From an uncultured Oscillibacter sp. (lineage in GTDB: Bacteria; Bacillota; Clostridia; Oscillospirales; Oscillospiraceae), in contig CAMMCS010000058.1 of the NCBI GenBank assembly GCA_946494635.1, positions 1 to 10,557 of the forward strand: a DNA stretch of 10,557 nt, in the 5' to 3' direction. Each line of letters opens with the position of its first letter. Positions within the stretch are counted from its first letter, which is position 1. A program made the position numbers and the translations under genes. The notes under the pieces are model-generated. The model was given only the letters and a program-made list of their open reading frames with translations, did not search any database and had not been told where the DNA came from. Shown one piece after another: positions 1 through 7,052 of the stretch.

Positions 1-208
1 TGGGCTTGCCCAGCAGCTCCTCCCCGTTCCACTGGACGGAGCCGGACTCCGCCTTCACCAGGCCGGTGATGGTCCGCAGGGTGGTGGACTTGCCGGCGCC
101 ATTGGCGCCGATGAGGGTGACGATCTTGCCGTCCGGCACCTCCAGGGAGATGCCCCGCAGGGCCTGGATGCCGCCGTAGGACACCCGCAGGTCTTGAATT
201 TTAAGCAT
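1..208 (-). CDS. livF: LivF, branched-chain amino acid ABC transporter ATPase (N-terminal part, cut by window edge)
   Basis: Second ATPase subunit of a branched-chain amino acid type (HAAT) importer, expected to pair with LivG on the cytoplasmic face of the LivH-LivM permease. Only the first 69 residues are in the window and the frame stays open to base 1. I translated it by hand: it begins MLKIQDLRVSYGGIQALRGI and carries a Walker A motif, GANGAGKST, at about residues 34-42, followed by TLRTITGLVKAESGSV, which is typical of LivF. The ATG (206-208) lies inside the end of livG, giving an 8-nt overlap and suggesting translational coupling. The partner LivG has the LivG-type signature (LPYGKQRRLE), so this shorter-type ATPase is LivF by position and by its GANGAGKST form. 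The signature motif, Walker B and H-loop lie outside the window, so integrity cannot be judged. Confidence 0.93.
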   Translation of the reverse strand, partial: MLKIQDLRVSYGGIQALRGISLEVPDGKIVTLIGANGAGKSTTLRTITGLVKAESGSVQWNGEELLGKP

Positions 209-1196
209 CCTCCGCCACCCCCAGGTACGCGTCGATGACGCGCTGATTGTTCTGGATCTCGGCCGGCGTGCCCTCGGCGATCAGCTTGCCGAAGTCCAGC
301 ACATAGATCCGGTCCGAGATGTCCATGACCAGGTCCATGTGGTGCTCGATCAGGAACACCGTCAGGCCGAACTTCTTCCGGATCTCCCCGATGAAGGCCG
401 TCAGCTCGTCGGTCTCCTGGGGGTTCATGCCCGCCGCCGGCTCGTCCAGCAGCAGGAGCTTCGGCTCCGTGGCCAGGGCCCGGGCGATCTCCAGCCGCCG
501 CTGCTTGCCGTAGGGCAGGGCGTCGGCCTTTTCGCCCCGCTGGTCCCAGAGGCCCACTTCCTTCAAAAGCTCCTCCACCCGGCTGCGCTGCTGCGCCTCT
601 TCCCGCCGGTTCAGGCGGAAGGTGGCGGAGACCAGCCCGCCGGCGGTGCGGCAGTGCATGGCGGTGAGCACGTTGTCAAACACGCTCTGGGACTTCCACA
701 GCCGGATGTTCTGGAAGGTCCGGGCCATGCCCATCCGGGTGATCCTGTCCGGCGTGGGGGCCAGGACTTTATCGGTGAAGGCCATGGGGTCCTGGGCCCG
801 CAGCCGGGCTTTCCGCTCCTCCAGGGCCTTGTCGCAGGCCGCCTGCATTTTGGCCCGGAGCTCCGGGTCCTTCTGGGACTCCAGCTCCTTCAGGGCCTCC
901 GGATCGCGCAGGTCGGGCCGGGCGGTGTAGAGGTCTGCGTGCTCCCCCTTGTAGAGCTTTTTCATCTTGCCCTGGGGATGGTTGCGAATGATGGTGTCTC
1001 CCAGGAAAGACACCCGCCCGTTGGTGGGCTGGTACACGCCGGTGACCACATTGAAGGCGGTGGTCTTGCCGGCGCCGTTGGGGCCGATCAATGCCACGAT
1101 CTCCCCCTGGTCGATCCGGAGGTTCAGATTGTCCACCGCCACCACGCCGCCGAACTGCATGGTGACGTTTTCCACATTCAATACCTGCTGGCTCAT
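201..1196 (-). CDS. livG: LivG, branched-chain amino acid ABC transporter ATPase with an extra charged insertion
   Basis: ATP-hydrolysing subunit of the LivKHMGF importer. In the 331-residue product, Walker A GPNGAGKT is at residues 38-45, the Q-loop is at GMARTFQNIRLW (Gln162), and the LivG-type signature LPYGKQRRLE is at 227-236 (the family uses this in place of LSGGQ). Walker B LLLLDEPAAG is at 247-256 and the H-loop is IEHHMD (His285). The C-terminal GTPAEIQNN...VIDAYLG tail is also LivG-like. The protein is about 75 residues longer than E. coli LivG (255 aa). The excess lies at residues 72-148, between the first beta-sheet segment and the ITRMGMARTFQ block; it is rich in Lys, Glu, Arg and Asp and looks helical. 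The reading frame is unbroken through it and all catalytic motifs are present, so I expect an active ATPase. The ATG overlaps the livM stop by 4 nt (ATGA), which is a coupling arrangement. Confidence 0.96.
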   Translation of the reverse strand: MSQQVLNVENVTMQFGGVVAVDNLNLRIDQGEIVALIGPNGAGKTTAFNVVTGVYQPTNGRVSFLGDTIIRNHPQGKMKKLYKGEHADLYTARPDLRDPEALKELESQKDPELRAKMQAACDKALEERKARLRAQDPMAFTDKVLAPTPDRITRMGMARTFQNIRLWKSQSVFDNVLTAMHCRTAGGLVSATFRLNRREEAQQRSRVEELLKEVGLWDQRGEKADALPYGKQRRLEIARALATEPKLLLLDEPAAGMNPQETDELTAFIGEIRKKFGLTVFLIEHHMDLVMDISDRIYVLDFGKLIAEGTPAEIQNNQRVIDAYLGVAEDA

Positions 1197-2305
1197 TTCC
1201 CGGCCGCCTCCTTCCTGGAGCGCTTCGGCCTGCGGTTCAGGAGATCCGGCAGCTCCTTATCGCCCATGAGCCCCCGGCGGAAGAACAGCACGATCACCAT
1301 GATGATGACGGAGAACACCGCCATGCGGAAGCCGTTCTTGAAGATCCCCGGGGCGCTGATGCCCAGGAAGGTGCCGGAGTCCAGCCCCCGCAGCAGCCAC
1401 TCGGAGCTGAAGATATACAGGAAGCTGGCGATCACGGACCCGGAGATGGAGCCGATGCCGCCGATCACCACGATCAGCAGGATCTCATAGGTCATGGAGC
1501 TCTTGAAGGACGCGGCGGCGATGGTGCCGTTGTACATGGCCAGCATCCCCCCGCCCACACCGGCGAAGAAGGAGCTGATGATGAACGCCATCCGCTTGTG
1601 GCGGGCCAGGTTGATGCCCATGGCCTCCGCCGCCACCTCGTCGTCCCGGATGGCCTTGAAGGCCCGGCCGTAGGTGGAGTTGATCATCAGCACGATCACC
1701 GCGATCAGCAGCCCCGCCAGGACGATATAGCTGGTGGCGTTCTCAAAGTCCGGATAGCCCCGCAGCAGGTTGGAGCCGTTGGTGATGGGGCCCAGGGCGT
1801 TCCACTGGAAGAAGGCCCGCAGGATCTCCGCGAAGCCCAGGGTGGCGATGGCCAGGTAGTCGCTCTTCAGCCGCAGCACCGGCAGGCCGATGAGCCACGC
1901 CACGATGGCGGACAGGACGCCGCCCACCGCCAGGGCCAGCAGCATGCCCGCGGTGGTGCCCACCGTGTCCCCCAGGAAGCCGGAGAAGATCTCCGGCAGG
2001 GAGAACTGGACCAGGCCGCCGTCAAAATACTGGTACACGCCGGCCCGGCTGGCCACCGGGATGGTCAGCACGCCGTAGGCCATGGCCCCCAGCAGCATGA
2101 AGCCCGCCTGTCCCAGGGAGAAGAGGCCCGTGAAGCCGTTGAGCAGGTTCATGGACACGGCCACCAGGGCGTAGACCGTGGCCTTCTTGATGACCTTGAC
2201 GGCGATGTGGTAGCTGGGCAGGGCCAGGTCCACTGCCAGGCTGGCCGCCAGCAGCACCACCAGCACCGCCGCCAGGAAGATGGTTTTCTTTCGAGATTTC
2301 GTCAT
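1193..2305 (-). CDS. livM: LivM, branched-chain amino acid ABC transporter permease
   Basis: Integral membrane subunit that forms the translocation channel with LivH. The 370-residue product has an N-terminal basic stretch followed by a membrane segment (about residues 9-29). The family hallmark NLLNGFTGLFSLGQAGFMLLGA is at about 53-74 and LKSDYLAIATLGFAEI at 146-161. The cytoplasmic coupling loop that contacts the ATPase, with AFKAIRDDEVAAEAMGIN, is at about 215-232, and VVIGGIGSISGSVIAS at 279-294. The C-terminus is a basic tail (RRPKRSRKEAAGK). The start is supported by AAGGAGG about 8 nt upstream, which sits in the 12-nt gap after the livH stop. The stop overlaps the livG start by 4 nt. 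Length and motif order are normal for the family. The substrate (Leu/Ile/Val or another amino acid or amide) cannot be read from the permease. Confidence 0.96.
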   Translation of the reverse strand: MTKSRKKTIFLAAVLVVLLAASLAVDLALPSYHIAVKVIKKATVYALVAVSMNLLNGFTGLFSLGQAGFMLLGAMAYGVLTIPVASRAGVYQYFDGGLVQFSLPEIFSGFLGDTVGTTAGMLLALAVGGVLSAIVAWLIGLPVLRLKSDYLAIATLGFAEILRAFFQWNALGPITNGSNLLRGYPDFENATSYIVLAGLLIAVIVLMINSTYGRAFKAIRDDEVAAEAMGINLARHKRMAFIISSFFAGVGGGMLAMYNGTIAAASFKSSMTYEILLIVVIGGIGSISGSVIASFLYIFSSEWLLRGLDSGTFLGISAPGIFKNGFRMAVFSVIIMVIVLFFRRGLMGDKELPDLLNRRPKRSRKEAAGK

Positions 2306-2317
2306 GTTCTTCCCTCC

Positions 2318-3196
2318 TTACACCTTGTCGGTGACCTTTTCACCGAACAGGCCGGTGGGTTTGACGCACAGCACCACGATCAGCAGGGCGAAGGTGAACG
2401 CGTCAGAGAAGGTGGTGTAGCCCAGGCCCTTGATGAGCTCCTCGCACAGGCCGATGACGAAGGCGCCCACCACCGCCCCGGGAATGGAGCCGATGCCGCC
2501 GAACACCGCCGCCACGAAGGCCTTCAGCCCCGGCATGGAGCCGGAGGTGATGGCCACGGAGGGGTAGTTGGTAAAGTAGAGCAGCGCGCCCACCGCCGCC
2601 AGGAAGGAGCCGATCACAAAGGTCATGGAGATGACGGAGTTGATCTTAATGCCCATCAGCTGGGCGGTCTCGAAGTCCCGGGCCGCGGCGCGCATGGCCA
2701 TGCCGATCTTGGTCTTCTGGATCAGGCACACCAGGATCACCACCAGGGCGATGGTGAGGACGGGGGTCACCACAGTCACCCGCTTGGTGGAGGCGCCCAG
2801 CACCATGATGTTCTCGGAGATCCAGGGGATGGGCACTGTCACCGGCTGGGGCACGCCGCCGGTGATGTAGAAGGCCAGGTTCTGGATGAGATAGCTGACG
2901 CCGATGGCGGAGATCATAAGCGACATCCGGGGCGCCGTCCGCAGGGGCTTGTAGGCCGCCCGCTCAATGACAAAGCCCAGCACCACCGTGGCGGCGATCA
3001 CCAGGGGCAGCGCCAGGTACATGGGCATGGCGGTGGTGGAATAGACCATCACCAGCCCCGCCACCATGAACACATCGCCGTGGGCGAAGTTGATCAGGCG
3101 CAGGATGCCGTAGACCAGCGTGTAGCCAATGGCGATCAGGGCATACTGCCCGCCCACGGAGATGCCGTTGATCAAATAGGGAATCAATTCCTGCAT
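2318..3196 (-). CDS. livH: LivH, branched-chain amino acid ABC transporter permease
   Basis: First permease subunit of the importer. The 292-residue, very hydrophobic product shows the LivH hallmarks: NGISVGGQYALIAIGYTLVY at residues 10-29 followed by GILRLINFAHGDVFMVAG (30-47), the coupling-loop block MAMRAAARDFETAQLMGIKIN at about 167-187, and FVAAVFGGIGSIPGAVVGAF at 227-246. About seven to eight membrane segments are apparent by eye. The start ATG (3194-3196) is preceded by AGGAGG with 7 nt spacing. The gene follows livK after a 248-nt non-coding gap that contains a strong hairpin, and livM follows 12 nt downstream. Nothing is truncated. Confidence 0.96.
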   Translation of the reverse strand: MQELIPYLINGISVGGQYALIAIGYTLVYGILRLINFAHGDVFMVAGLVMVYSTTAMPMYLALPLVIAATVVLGFVIERAAYKPLRTAPRMSLMISAIGVSYLIQNLAFYITGGVPQPVTVPIPWISENIMVLGASTKRVTVVTPVLTIALVVILVCLIQKTKIGMAMRAAARDFETAQLMGIKINSVISMTFVIGSFLAAVGALLYFTNYPSVAITSGSMPGLKAFVAAVFGGIGSIPGAVVGAFVIGLCEELIKGLGYTTFSDAFTFALLIVVLCVKPTGLFGEKVTDKV

Positions 3197-3390
3197 GGGA
3201 TAACCTCCTGTGGAAAAATCTGCGTCAGGCCGTCTGGCGGATCGGGCGCTTCCCGGCGCCGGCCTGCCGCAGCAGCCGTCATTTCCGCAAGCCCGGGATG
3301 CCTCCGGAGCCCCTGAAGGCCCTGGCAGGCCGCTCCGGCCCGCGGCCTTTTGCCGGAATCTCCGGCGCGCCGGGGGCGGACGCGAGGAAA

Positions 3391-3426
3391 CGGGGGATGG
3401 CGGAGCGGGGCCCGCGCCATCCCCCG
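3391..3426 (-). terminator. 12-bp hairpin after livK: partial terminator or mRNA-stabilising stem
   Basis: A perfect 12-bp inverted repeat has arms at 3391-3402 and 3415-3426 and a 12-nt loop that itself contains GGGCCC. In the minus-strand transcript it begins 19 nt after the livK stop codon and is followed by UUUCC, a short and weak U-tract. That suits partial termination, or protection of the livK mRNA from 3' decay, with read-through into livH. Binding-protein genes at the head of importer operons often have such a stem, which raises the binding protein relative to the permease. The rest of the 248-nt gap (3197-3444) has a weaker 7-bp inverted repeat (3304-3310 with 3332-3338), the livH ribosome-binding site, and no promoter that I can recognise. 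Confidence 0.7.
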
Positions 3427-3444
3427 GCCTTTACGCAAACCGGA

Positions 3445-4647
3445 TCACTCCACGCCCTGGACCGTGACGAAGTCCCAGGCGCCGGTCTCGGTGTTGGCCT
3501 GCTTGATATAGGCCTGGTCCCGCTTGGCGTCGCCGATCTCGTCAAACTCGATCAGGCCGCACACGCCCTCGTAGCTGACATTGGGCAGCGCCTCCAGCAC
3601 GGCGGCGGGATCGGTGCTGCCGGCCAGCTTCAGCGCCTCCAGGGCGGTGAAGTAGGCGTCATAGCCCATGGCGGTGACAGCGGCCACCATGTCGTTGCCG
3701 CCGTTGTTGGTCAGGGCGTCGGGATTGGCGTTCATCCACTCCTTGATGCCCGCGTCGAAATCAGGGTCGCCGCCCTCCTGATAGAAGGTGGTCACCTCCA
3801 CGCTGACGTTCTTGCCCACGGTGCTCTCCACCACCATGTTGTTGTCCCAGGTGTCAGAGCCCAGCAGGGAGCCCTCATAGTTCTGGGCGGAGGCCGCCTC
3901 GATGATCAGCTGGGCGTAGTTGGTGGACACGGGGGCGAAGATGACGCCGGCGCCGGCGCTCTTGGCGTTGTTGATATAGGAGACGAAGTTGGCGCTGCCC
4001 TCGGGGAAGTCCTCGGAGACCACAGTGCCGCCCAGGGCCTCAAACGCCTCGGTGAAATAGTACACCAGGCCCTGGTCATAGTCGCTGCCCAGCATGGCCA
4101 GGGTATAGGCGGTGTCCACGCCCAGGGTGTTGTAGGCGTAGCTGGCCAGGGCCGGGCCCTGGAAGGGATCGGTGAAGCAGATCCGGAAGTACACGCTGCA
4201 GTCGGTGGTCACCTGGGGGTTGGTGCAGGTGACGCCGATGGCGGGCACGCCGGCCTCCTCAAACACGGTGCCGCCGGCCATGGCCACGCCGGAGCCGTAG
4301 GAGCCCAGCACCACGGACACGTCCCGGTTCATCAGCTCGGCCGCCGCGGAGGGGCCGTTTTCGGGGGTGGTGCGGTTGTCCACGATCTCCAGCTGCACAT
4401 CATAGGTGGTGCCGCCGATGTCCACAGTGGGCTGGACGTAGTTGGCGTACTGCATGCCCAGGATCTCCTGCTTGCCGCCGGCGCCGTTGTCGCCGGTCTG
4501 GGGCTCGTACACGCCGATGCGGACCACGGGGTTGCCGCTCTCGGAGGTGCCGCCCTCCCCGGCGTCGCCGGAGCCGCTGTCCCCGCCGCAGGCGGCGAGG
4601 CTCAGCATCATGGCCAGCGTCAGAATCAGCGCAAGAACCTTCTTCAT
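3445..4647 (-). CDS. livK: LivK-type substrate-binding lipoprotein of the branched-chain amino acid importer
   Basis: Extracellular binding protein (Peripla_BP_6 type) that captures the amino acid and delivers it to LivHM. I start it at the ATG at 4645-4647, giving 400 residues. The product then opens with a lipoprotein signal peptide, MKKVLALILTLAMMLSLAAC, whose lipobox LAAC predicts lipidation of Cys20, and GAGGA lies about 9-10 nt upstream. An upstream in-frame ATG at 4734 would add 29 basic residues before the signal, and its codons would overlap the -35 and -10 boxes, so I reject it. After a Gly/Ser-rich linker (about 21-38) the mature domain begins VVRIGVYEPQTGDNGAGG. It contains IVDNRTTPENGPSAAAELMN (88-107) and GVTCTNPQVTTD (138-149), both typical of the family. 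The gene leads the operon directly behind its own promoter. The ligand specificity is not determinable here. Confidence 0.95.
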   Translation of the reverse strand: MKKVLALILTLAMMLSLAACGGDSGSGDAGEGGTSESGNPVVRIGVYEPQTGDNGAGGKQEILGMQYANYVQPTVDIGGTTYDVQLEIVDNRTTPENGPSAAAELMNRDVSVVLGSYGSGVAMAGGTVFEEAGVPAIGVTCTNPQVTTDCSVYFRICFTDPFQGPALASYAYNTLGVDTAYTLAMLGSDYDQGLVYYFTEAFEALGGTVVSEDFPEGSANFVSYINNAKSAGAGVIFAPVSTNYAQLIIEAASAQNYEGSLLGSDTWDNNMVVESTVGKNVSVEVTTFYQEGGDPDFDAGIKEWMNANPDALTNNGGNDMVAAVTAMGYDAYFTALEALKLAGSTDPAAVLEALPNVSYEGVCGLIEFDEIGDAKRDQAYIKQANTETGAWDFVTVQGVE

Positions 4648-4705
4648 AACTTCTTTTCCTCCTCTTCTTCTCAGATCGGGCCGGGGCCCTATCAGATATG
4701 ATCGC

Positions 4706-4734
4706 ATTTTACCGTGGTTCTCCGCAGTTTTCAA
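4706..4734 (-). promoter_or_regulatory. Sigma-A type promoter for the liv operon
   Basis: On the minus strand TTGAAA (4734-4729) and TAAAAT (4711-4706) are separated by exactly 17 nt, a near-consensus housekeeping promoter in otherwise very GC-rich DNA. Transcription would start near 4699, leaving a leader of about 50 nt before the livK ATG. The leader contains a small GC stem (GGGCC...GGCCC). The heptamer GAAAACT occurs across the -35 box and again 27 nt further upstream (4732-4726 and 4759-4753); this could be an activator or repressor site, but the evidence is thin. Confidence 0.8.
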
Positions 4735-4985
4735 GGTGAATAATTGACAGAAAGTTTTCCGCGCCCGGGGCCGGAAGCGCCGGAATCTTTCCGTACATCC
4801 CGGCCAATCGTCCGCGTATCATGGACTATCCAAAATTTCCCCGGATAAATCACGCTCATTTGTCCGCTGTACAGGGACAGTTTCCTTTGGTGATTTTGCC
4901 CTCGCCCCAGGCGGGAACGGCGGGATTTTCCCGTCTTTTCCCGGGCGCCGGCCCTTCACAGCGGTAGGTTTCCCGGTTTTGCCGG
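4735..4985. other. Non-coding spacer upstream of the liv promoter
   Basis: Together with the leader and terminator this makes a 378-nt gene-free stretch between livK and ftsH. I find no convincing reading frame, tRNA or riboswitch in it. A patch at about 4800-4860 and the DNA around the promoter are noticeably more AT-rich than the genes, as expected for a regulatory region. TTGACA on the plus strand at 4744-4749 has no -10 partner at a usable distance. A regulator site here is likely on general grounds but not visible as a clear palindrome. Confidence 0.5.
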
Positions 4986-5020
4986 AAAAAACCGGCCTCC
5001 CAGCAGGGGAAGGCCGGTTT
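4986..5020 (-). terminator. Intrinsic terminator of the dnaB-tilS-hpt-ftsH run
   Basis: In the minus-strand transcript, a few nucleotides after the ftsH stop, AAACCGGCCU (5020-5011) pairs perfectly with AGGCCGGUUU (4998-4989). The loop is 12 nt and a run of six U ends at 4986. A GC-rich stem plus U-tract is the textbook Rho-independent form. It insulates the ftsH transcript from the liv operon downstream. Confidence 0.9.
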
Positions 5021-5025
5021 CTGAT

Positions 5026-6903
5026 TTACGGCGCGCCTCCCGCTTCCGCGGGCCCGCCGCCGGGCGCCGGGGCGTCGAACACAGTCAGGAACGCCTCCCG
5101 CTCCATGGTCTCGTGCTCCAGCAGGTAGTGGGCGACAGCCTCCAGCTGACGCCGGTGGGCCTTGAGGATGGACTCGCACCGGGCATAGGCCTCCGCCAGC
5201 ATCCGCTTGACCTCCTCGTCGATCTGGGCGGCCACGGACTCGGAATAGCTGCGGCCCTGGGTCATGGTGCGGCCGATAAAGACCTCGTCGTGGCCGGACT
5301 CGAAGGCCACGGTGCCGATCCGCTCGCTCATGCCGTAGGTGGCGGCCATCCGCCGGGCCAGGTGGCTGGCCCGCTGGATGTCGTTGCTGGCGCCGGTGGA
5401 GATGTCCCCCAGGCACAGCTTCTCCGCCGCCCGTCCGCCCAGCAGGCCCACGATCTGATCCTCCATATACCGCTTGGAGAGGTAGGAGCGGTCCTCCTCC
5501 GGCAGGGAGATGGTCATGCCGCCGGCCTGGCCCCGGGGGACAATGGTGATCTGGCTCACCGGGTCCTGATCCGGCAGCACATGCATCACCACGGCGTGGC
5601 CCGCCTCGTGATAGGCGGTGAGCCGCCGCTCGTGCTCCGGGATCACCCGGCTCTTCTTCTCCGGCCCGGCGATGACCTTGATCTCCGCGTCCTTCAGGTC
5701 CTGCATGGTGATGAGCTTCCGGTCCCGGCGGGCGGCCAGCAGGGCGCCCTCGTTGATGAGGTTCTCCAGATCCGCGCCGGTGAAGCCCGGCGTGCCCTGG
5801 GCCAGCTTGCGCAGATCCACGTCCTCCGCCAGGGGCTTGCCCTTGGCGTGGACCTTCAGGATCTCCTCCCGCCCCCGGATGTCCGGCAGGCCCACATACA
5901 CCTGCCGGTCAAACCGGCCGGGCCGCAGCAGGGCCGGGTCCAGCACGTCCGCCCGGTTGGTGGCCGCCAGGACCACCACGCCCTCGTTGGCGGCGAAGCC
6001 GTCCATCTCCACCAGCAGCTGGTTGAGGGTCTGCTCCCGCTCGTCGTGGCCGCCGCCCAGGCCCGTGCCCCGCTGGCGGCCCACGGCGTCGATCTCGTCG
6101 ATGAAGACGATGGCCGGGGCGGTCTTTTTGGCCTGGTCAAACAGATCCCGGACCCGGCTGGCGCCCACGCCCACATACAGCTCCACAAAGTCGGAGCCGG
6201 AGATGGAGAGGAAGCCCACCCCGGCCTCCCCGGCCACGGCCCTGGCCAGCAGGGTCTTGCCGGTGCCCGGCGGGCCCACCAGCAGCACGCCCTTGGGGAT
6301 CCGGGCCCCCAGGGAGAGGTATTTCTTCGGGTCCTTCAGGAACTCCACAATCTCCCGGAGCTCCTCCTTCTCCTCGTCGGCGCCGGCCACGTCGGCAAAG
6401 GTGACCTTTTTGTCCTTGTCTGTGAGGGTGCGGGTCCTGGCGGTCCCGAACCGGGCCATCCGGTCCGCCCCCGCGCCGCCGCCCTGGGAGCGGACCATGA
6501 GGAAGTACCACACCAGGGCGAAGAGCCCCACCGCCGCGATCATGGGCAGCAGCTCCATCAGCCAGTTGACCCGGACCGGCTCCGGATAGTCGTAGTGCTG
6601 GATGATGCCGGAGGCGTACTGCTCCTGCACCAGGTCGTTCAAATCGTCGTAAAAGAGCTGGAAGTCATAGAGCTCGTACCGGACGGTATTGCCGCCGTCC
6701 ACGGGCTCCCGCAGCTCCATGGTCAGGGTGCCGCCGCTGTCAATGGTGAAGGACTGCACCTTCTCCTGCAAAAACAGCTGCCGGACCTGAGAGTATTCCA
6801 TCTGCTCCCCGCCGCCGCTGCGCAGCAGCCAGCTGGCGCACAGCGCGATGACAACGATCAGCACCGCGAAACTCAGGTTGGACAGTTTGCTTTGCCTGCT
6901 CAT
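5026..6903 (-). CDS. ftsH: FtsH, ATP-dependent membrane zinc metalloprotease
   Basis: Membrane-anchored AAA+ protease that unfolds and degrades misassembled membrane proteins and short-lived regulators. With the ATG at 6903 it has 625 residues, normal for the family. Membrane segment 1 is at about 10-27, then an extracytoplasmic domain, and segment 2 at about 117-137. Walker A GPPGTGKT is at 210-217, the pore loop FVELYVGVGA at 239-248, and Walker B IVFIDEID at 265-272. The second region of homology (about 315-335) carries the arginine fingers Arg327 and Arg330 (LLRPGRFDR). The zinc motif HEAGH is at 432-436, and an Asp in TGASND (about 508) is the likely third ligand. The pore aromatic is Tyr (LYVG) where E. 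coli has Phe (MFVG), a conservative change. The C-terminus ends in a short Gly/Pro/Ala tail. It follows hpt after 149 nt and precedes a strong terminator. Confidence 0.98.
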   Translation of the reverse strand: MSRQSKLSNLSFAVLIVVIALCASWLLRSGGGEQMEYSQVRQLFLQEKVQSFTIDSGGTLTMELREPVDGGNTVRYELYDFQLFYDDLNDLVQEQYASGIIQHYDYPEPVRVNWLMELLPMIAAVGLFALVWYFLMVRSQGGGAGADRMARFGTARTRTLTDKDKKVTFADVAGADEEKEELREIVEFLKDPKKYLSLGARIPKGVLLVGPPGTGKTLLARAVAGEAGVGFLSISGSDFVELYVGVGASRVRDLFDQAKKTAPAIVFIDEIDAVGRQRGTGLGGGHDEREQTLNQLLVEMDGFAANEGVVVLAATNRADVLDPALLRPGRFDRQVYVGLPDIRGREEILKVHAKGKPLAEDVDLRKLAQGTPGFTGADLENLINEGALLAARRDRKLITMQDLKDAEIKVIAGPEKKSRVIPEHERRLTAYHEAGHAVVMHVLPDQDPVSQITIVPRGQAGGMTISLPEEDRSYLSKRYMEDQIVGLLGGRAAEKLCLGDISTGASNDIQRASHLARRMAATYGMSERIGTVAFESGHDEVFIGRTMTQGRSYSESVAAQIDEEVKRMLAEAYARCESILKAHRRQLEAVAHYLLEHETMEREAFLTVFDAPAPGGGPAEAGGAP

Positions 6904-6911
6904 GAACAAAG

Positions 6912-6917
6912 CCTCCT
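6912..6917 (-). promoter_or_regulatory. Ribosome-binding site that fixes the ftsH start
   Basis: AGGAGG lies 8 nt upstream of the ATG at 6901-6903, ideal spacing. An in-frame TTG at 6907-6909 would add two residues (MFMSRQ) but would leave only 2 nt to the same site, so the ATG is preferred. A 6-bp hairpin (6920-6925 with 6930-6935, loop GTCC) sits directly upstream of this site. Confidence 0.8.
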
Positions 6918-6980
6918 TTTTCGCCGTCCGGCGAAGTGGGTAGCGGCCGCCCGGCCGGGGCGCGCAGCCCCTGCCGGGAA

Positions 6981-7015
6981 CCGGGCCGCCAGGCCGACGG
7001 ATCCCGGCGGCCCGG
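6981..7015. repeat. Perfect 10-bp GC inverted repeat in the hpt-ftsH spacer
   Basis: Arms 6981-6990 (CCGGGCCGCC) and 7006-7015 (GGCGGCCCGG) are fully complementary, with a 15-nt loop. No T-run follows on either strand, so it is not a standard intrinsic terminator. Together with the stem at 6920-6935 and smaller GC stems such as GGGGC/GCCCC near 6957-6971, it makes the 149-nt spacer (6904-7052) highly structured in RNA. It could stabilise or separate the hpt and ftsH messages. I see no separate promoter for ftsH. Confidence 0.6.
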
Positions 7016-7052
7016 GTGTCTCCCGCCCCTTCTCAGGGCCGGAGGGAATCCC

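Noticed and set aside
1598..3316. Long plus-strand open frames opposite liv genes and ftsH (also 3298-4701 and 5113-7068)
   Set aside because: Same cause. The predicted proteins are repetitive His/Gly/Gln/Ala-rich strings and mirror conserved coding sequence on the other strand.
4648..4734. Longer livK start at the ATG at 4734, adding 29 residues
   Set aside because: It would place basic residues before a clean lipoprotein signal peptide, and its codons would overlap the TTGAAA-17-TAAAAT promoter. The ATG at 4647 has a ribosome-binding site.
4744..4749. TTGACA on the plus strand as a promoter pointing towards ftsH
   Set aside because: No -10-like sequence occurs at 16-18 nt, the downstream DNA is GC-rich, and there is no plus-strand gene to serve.
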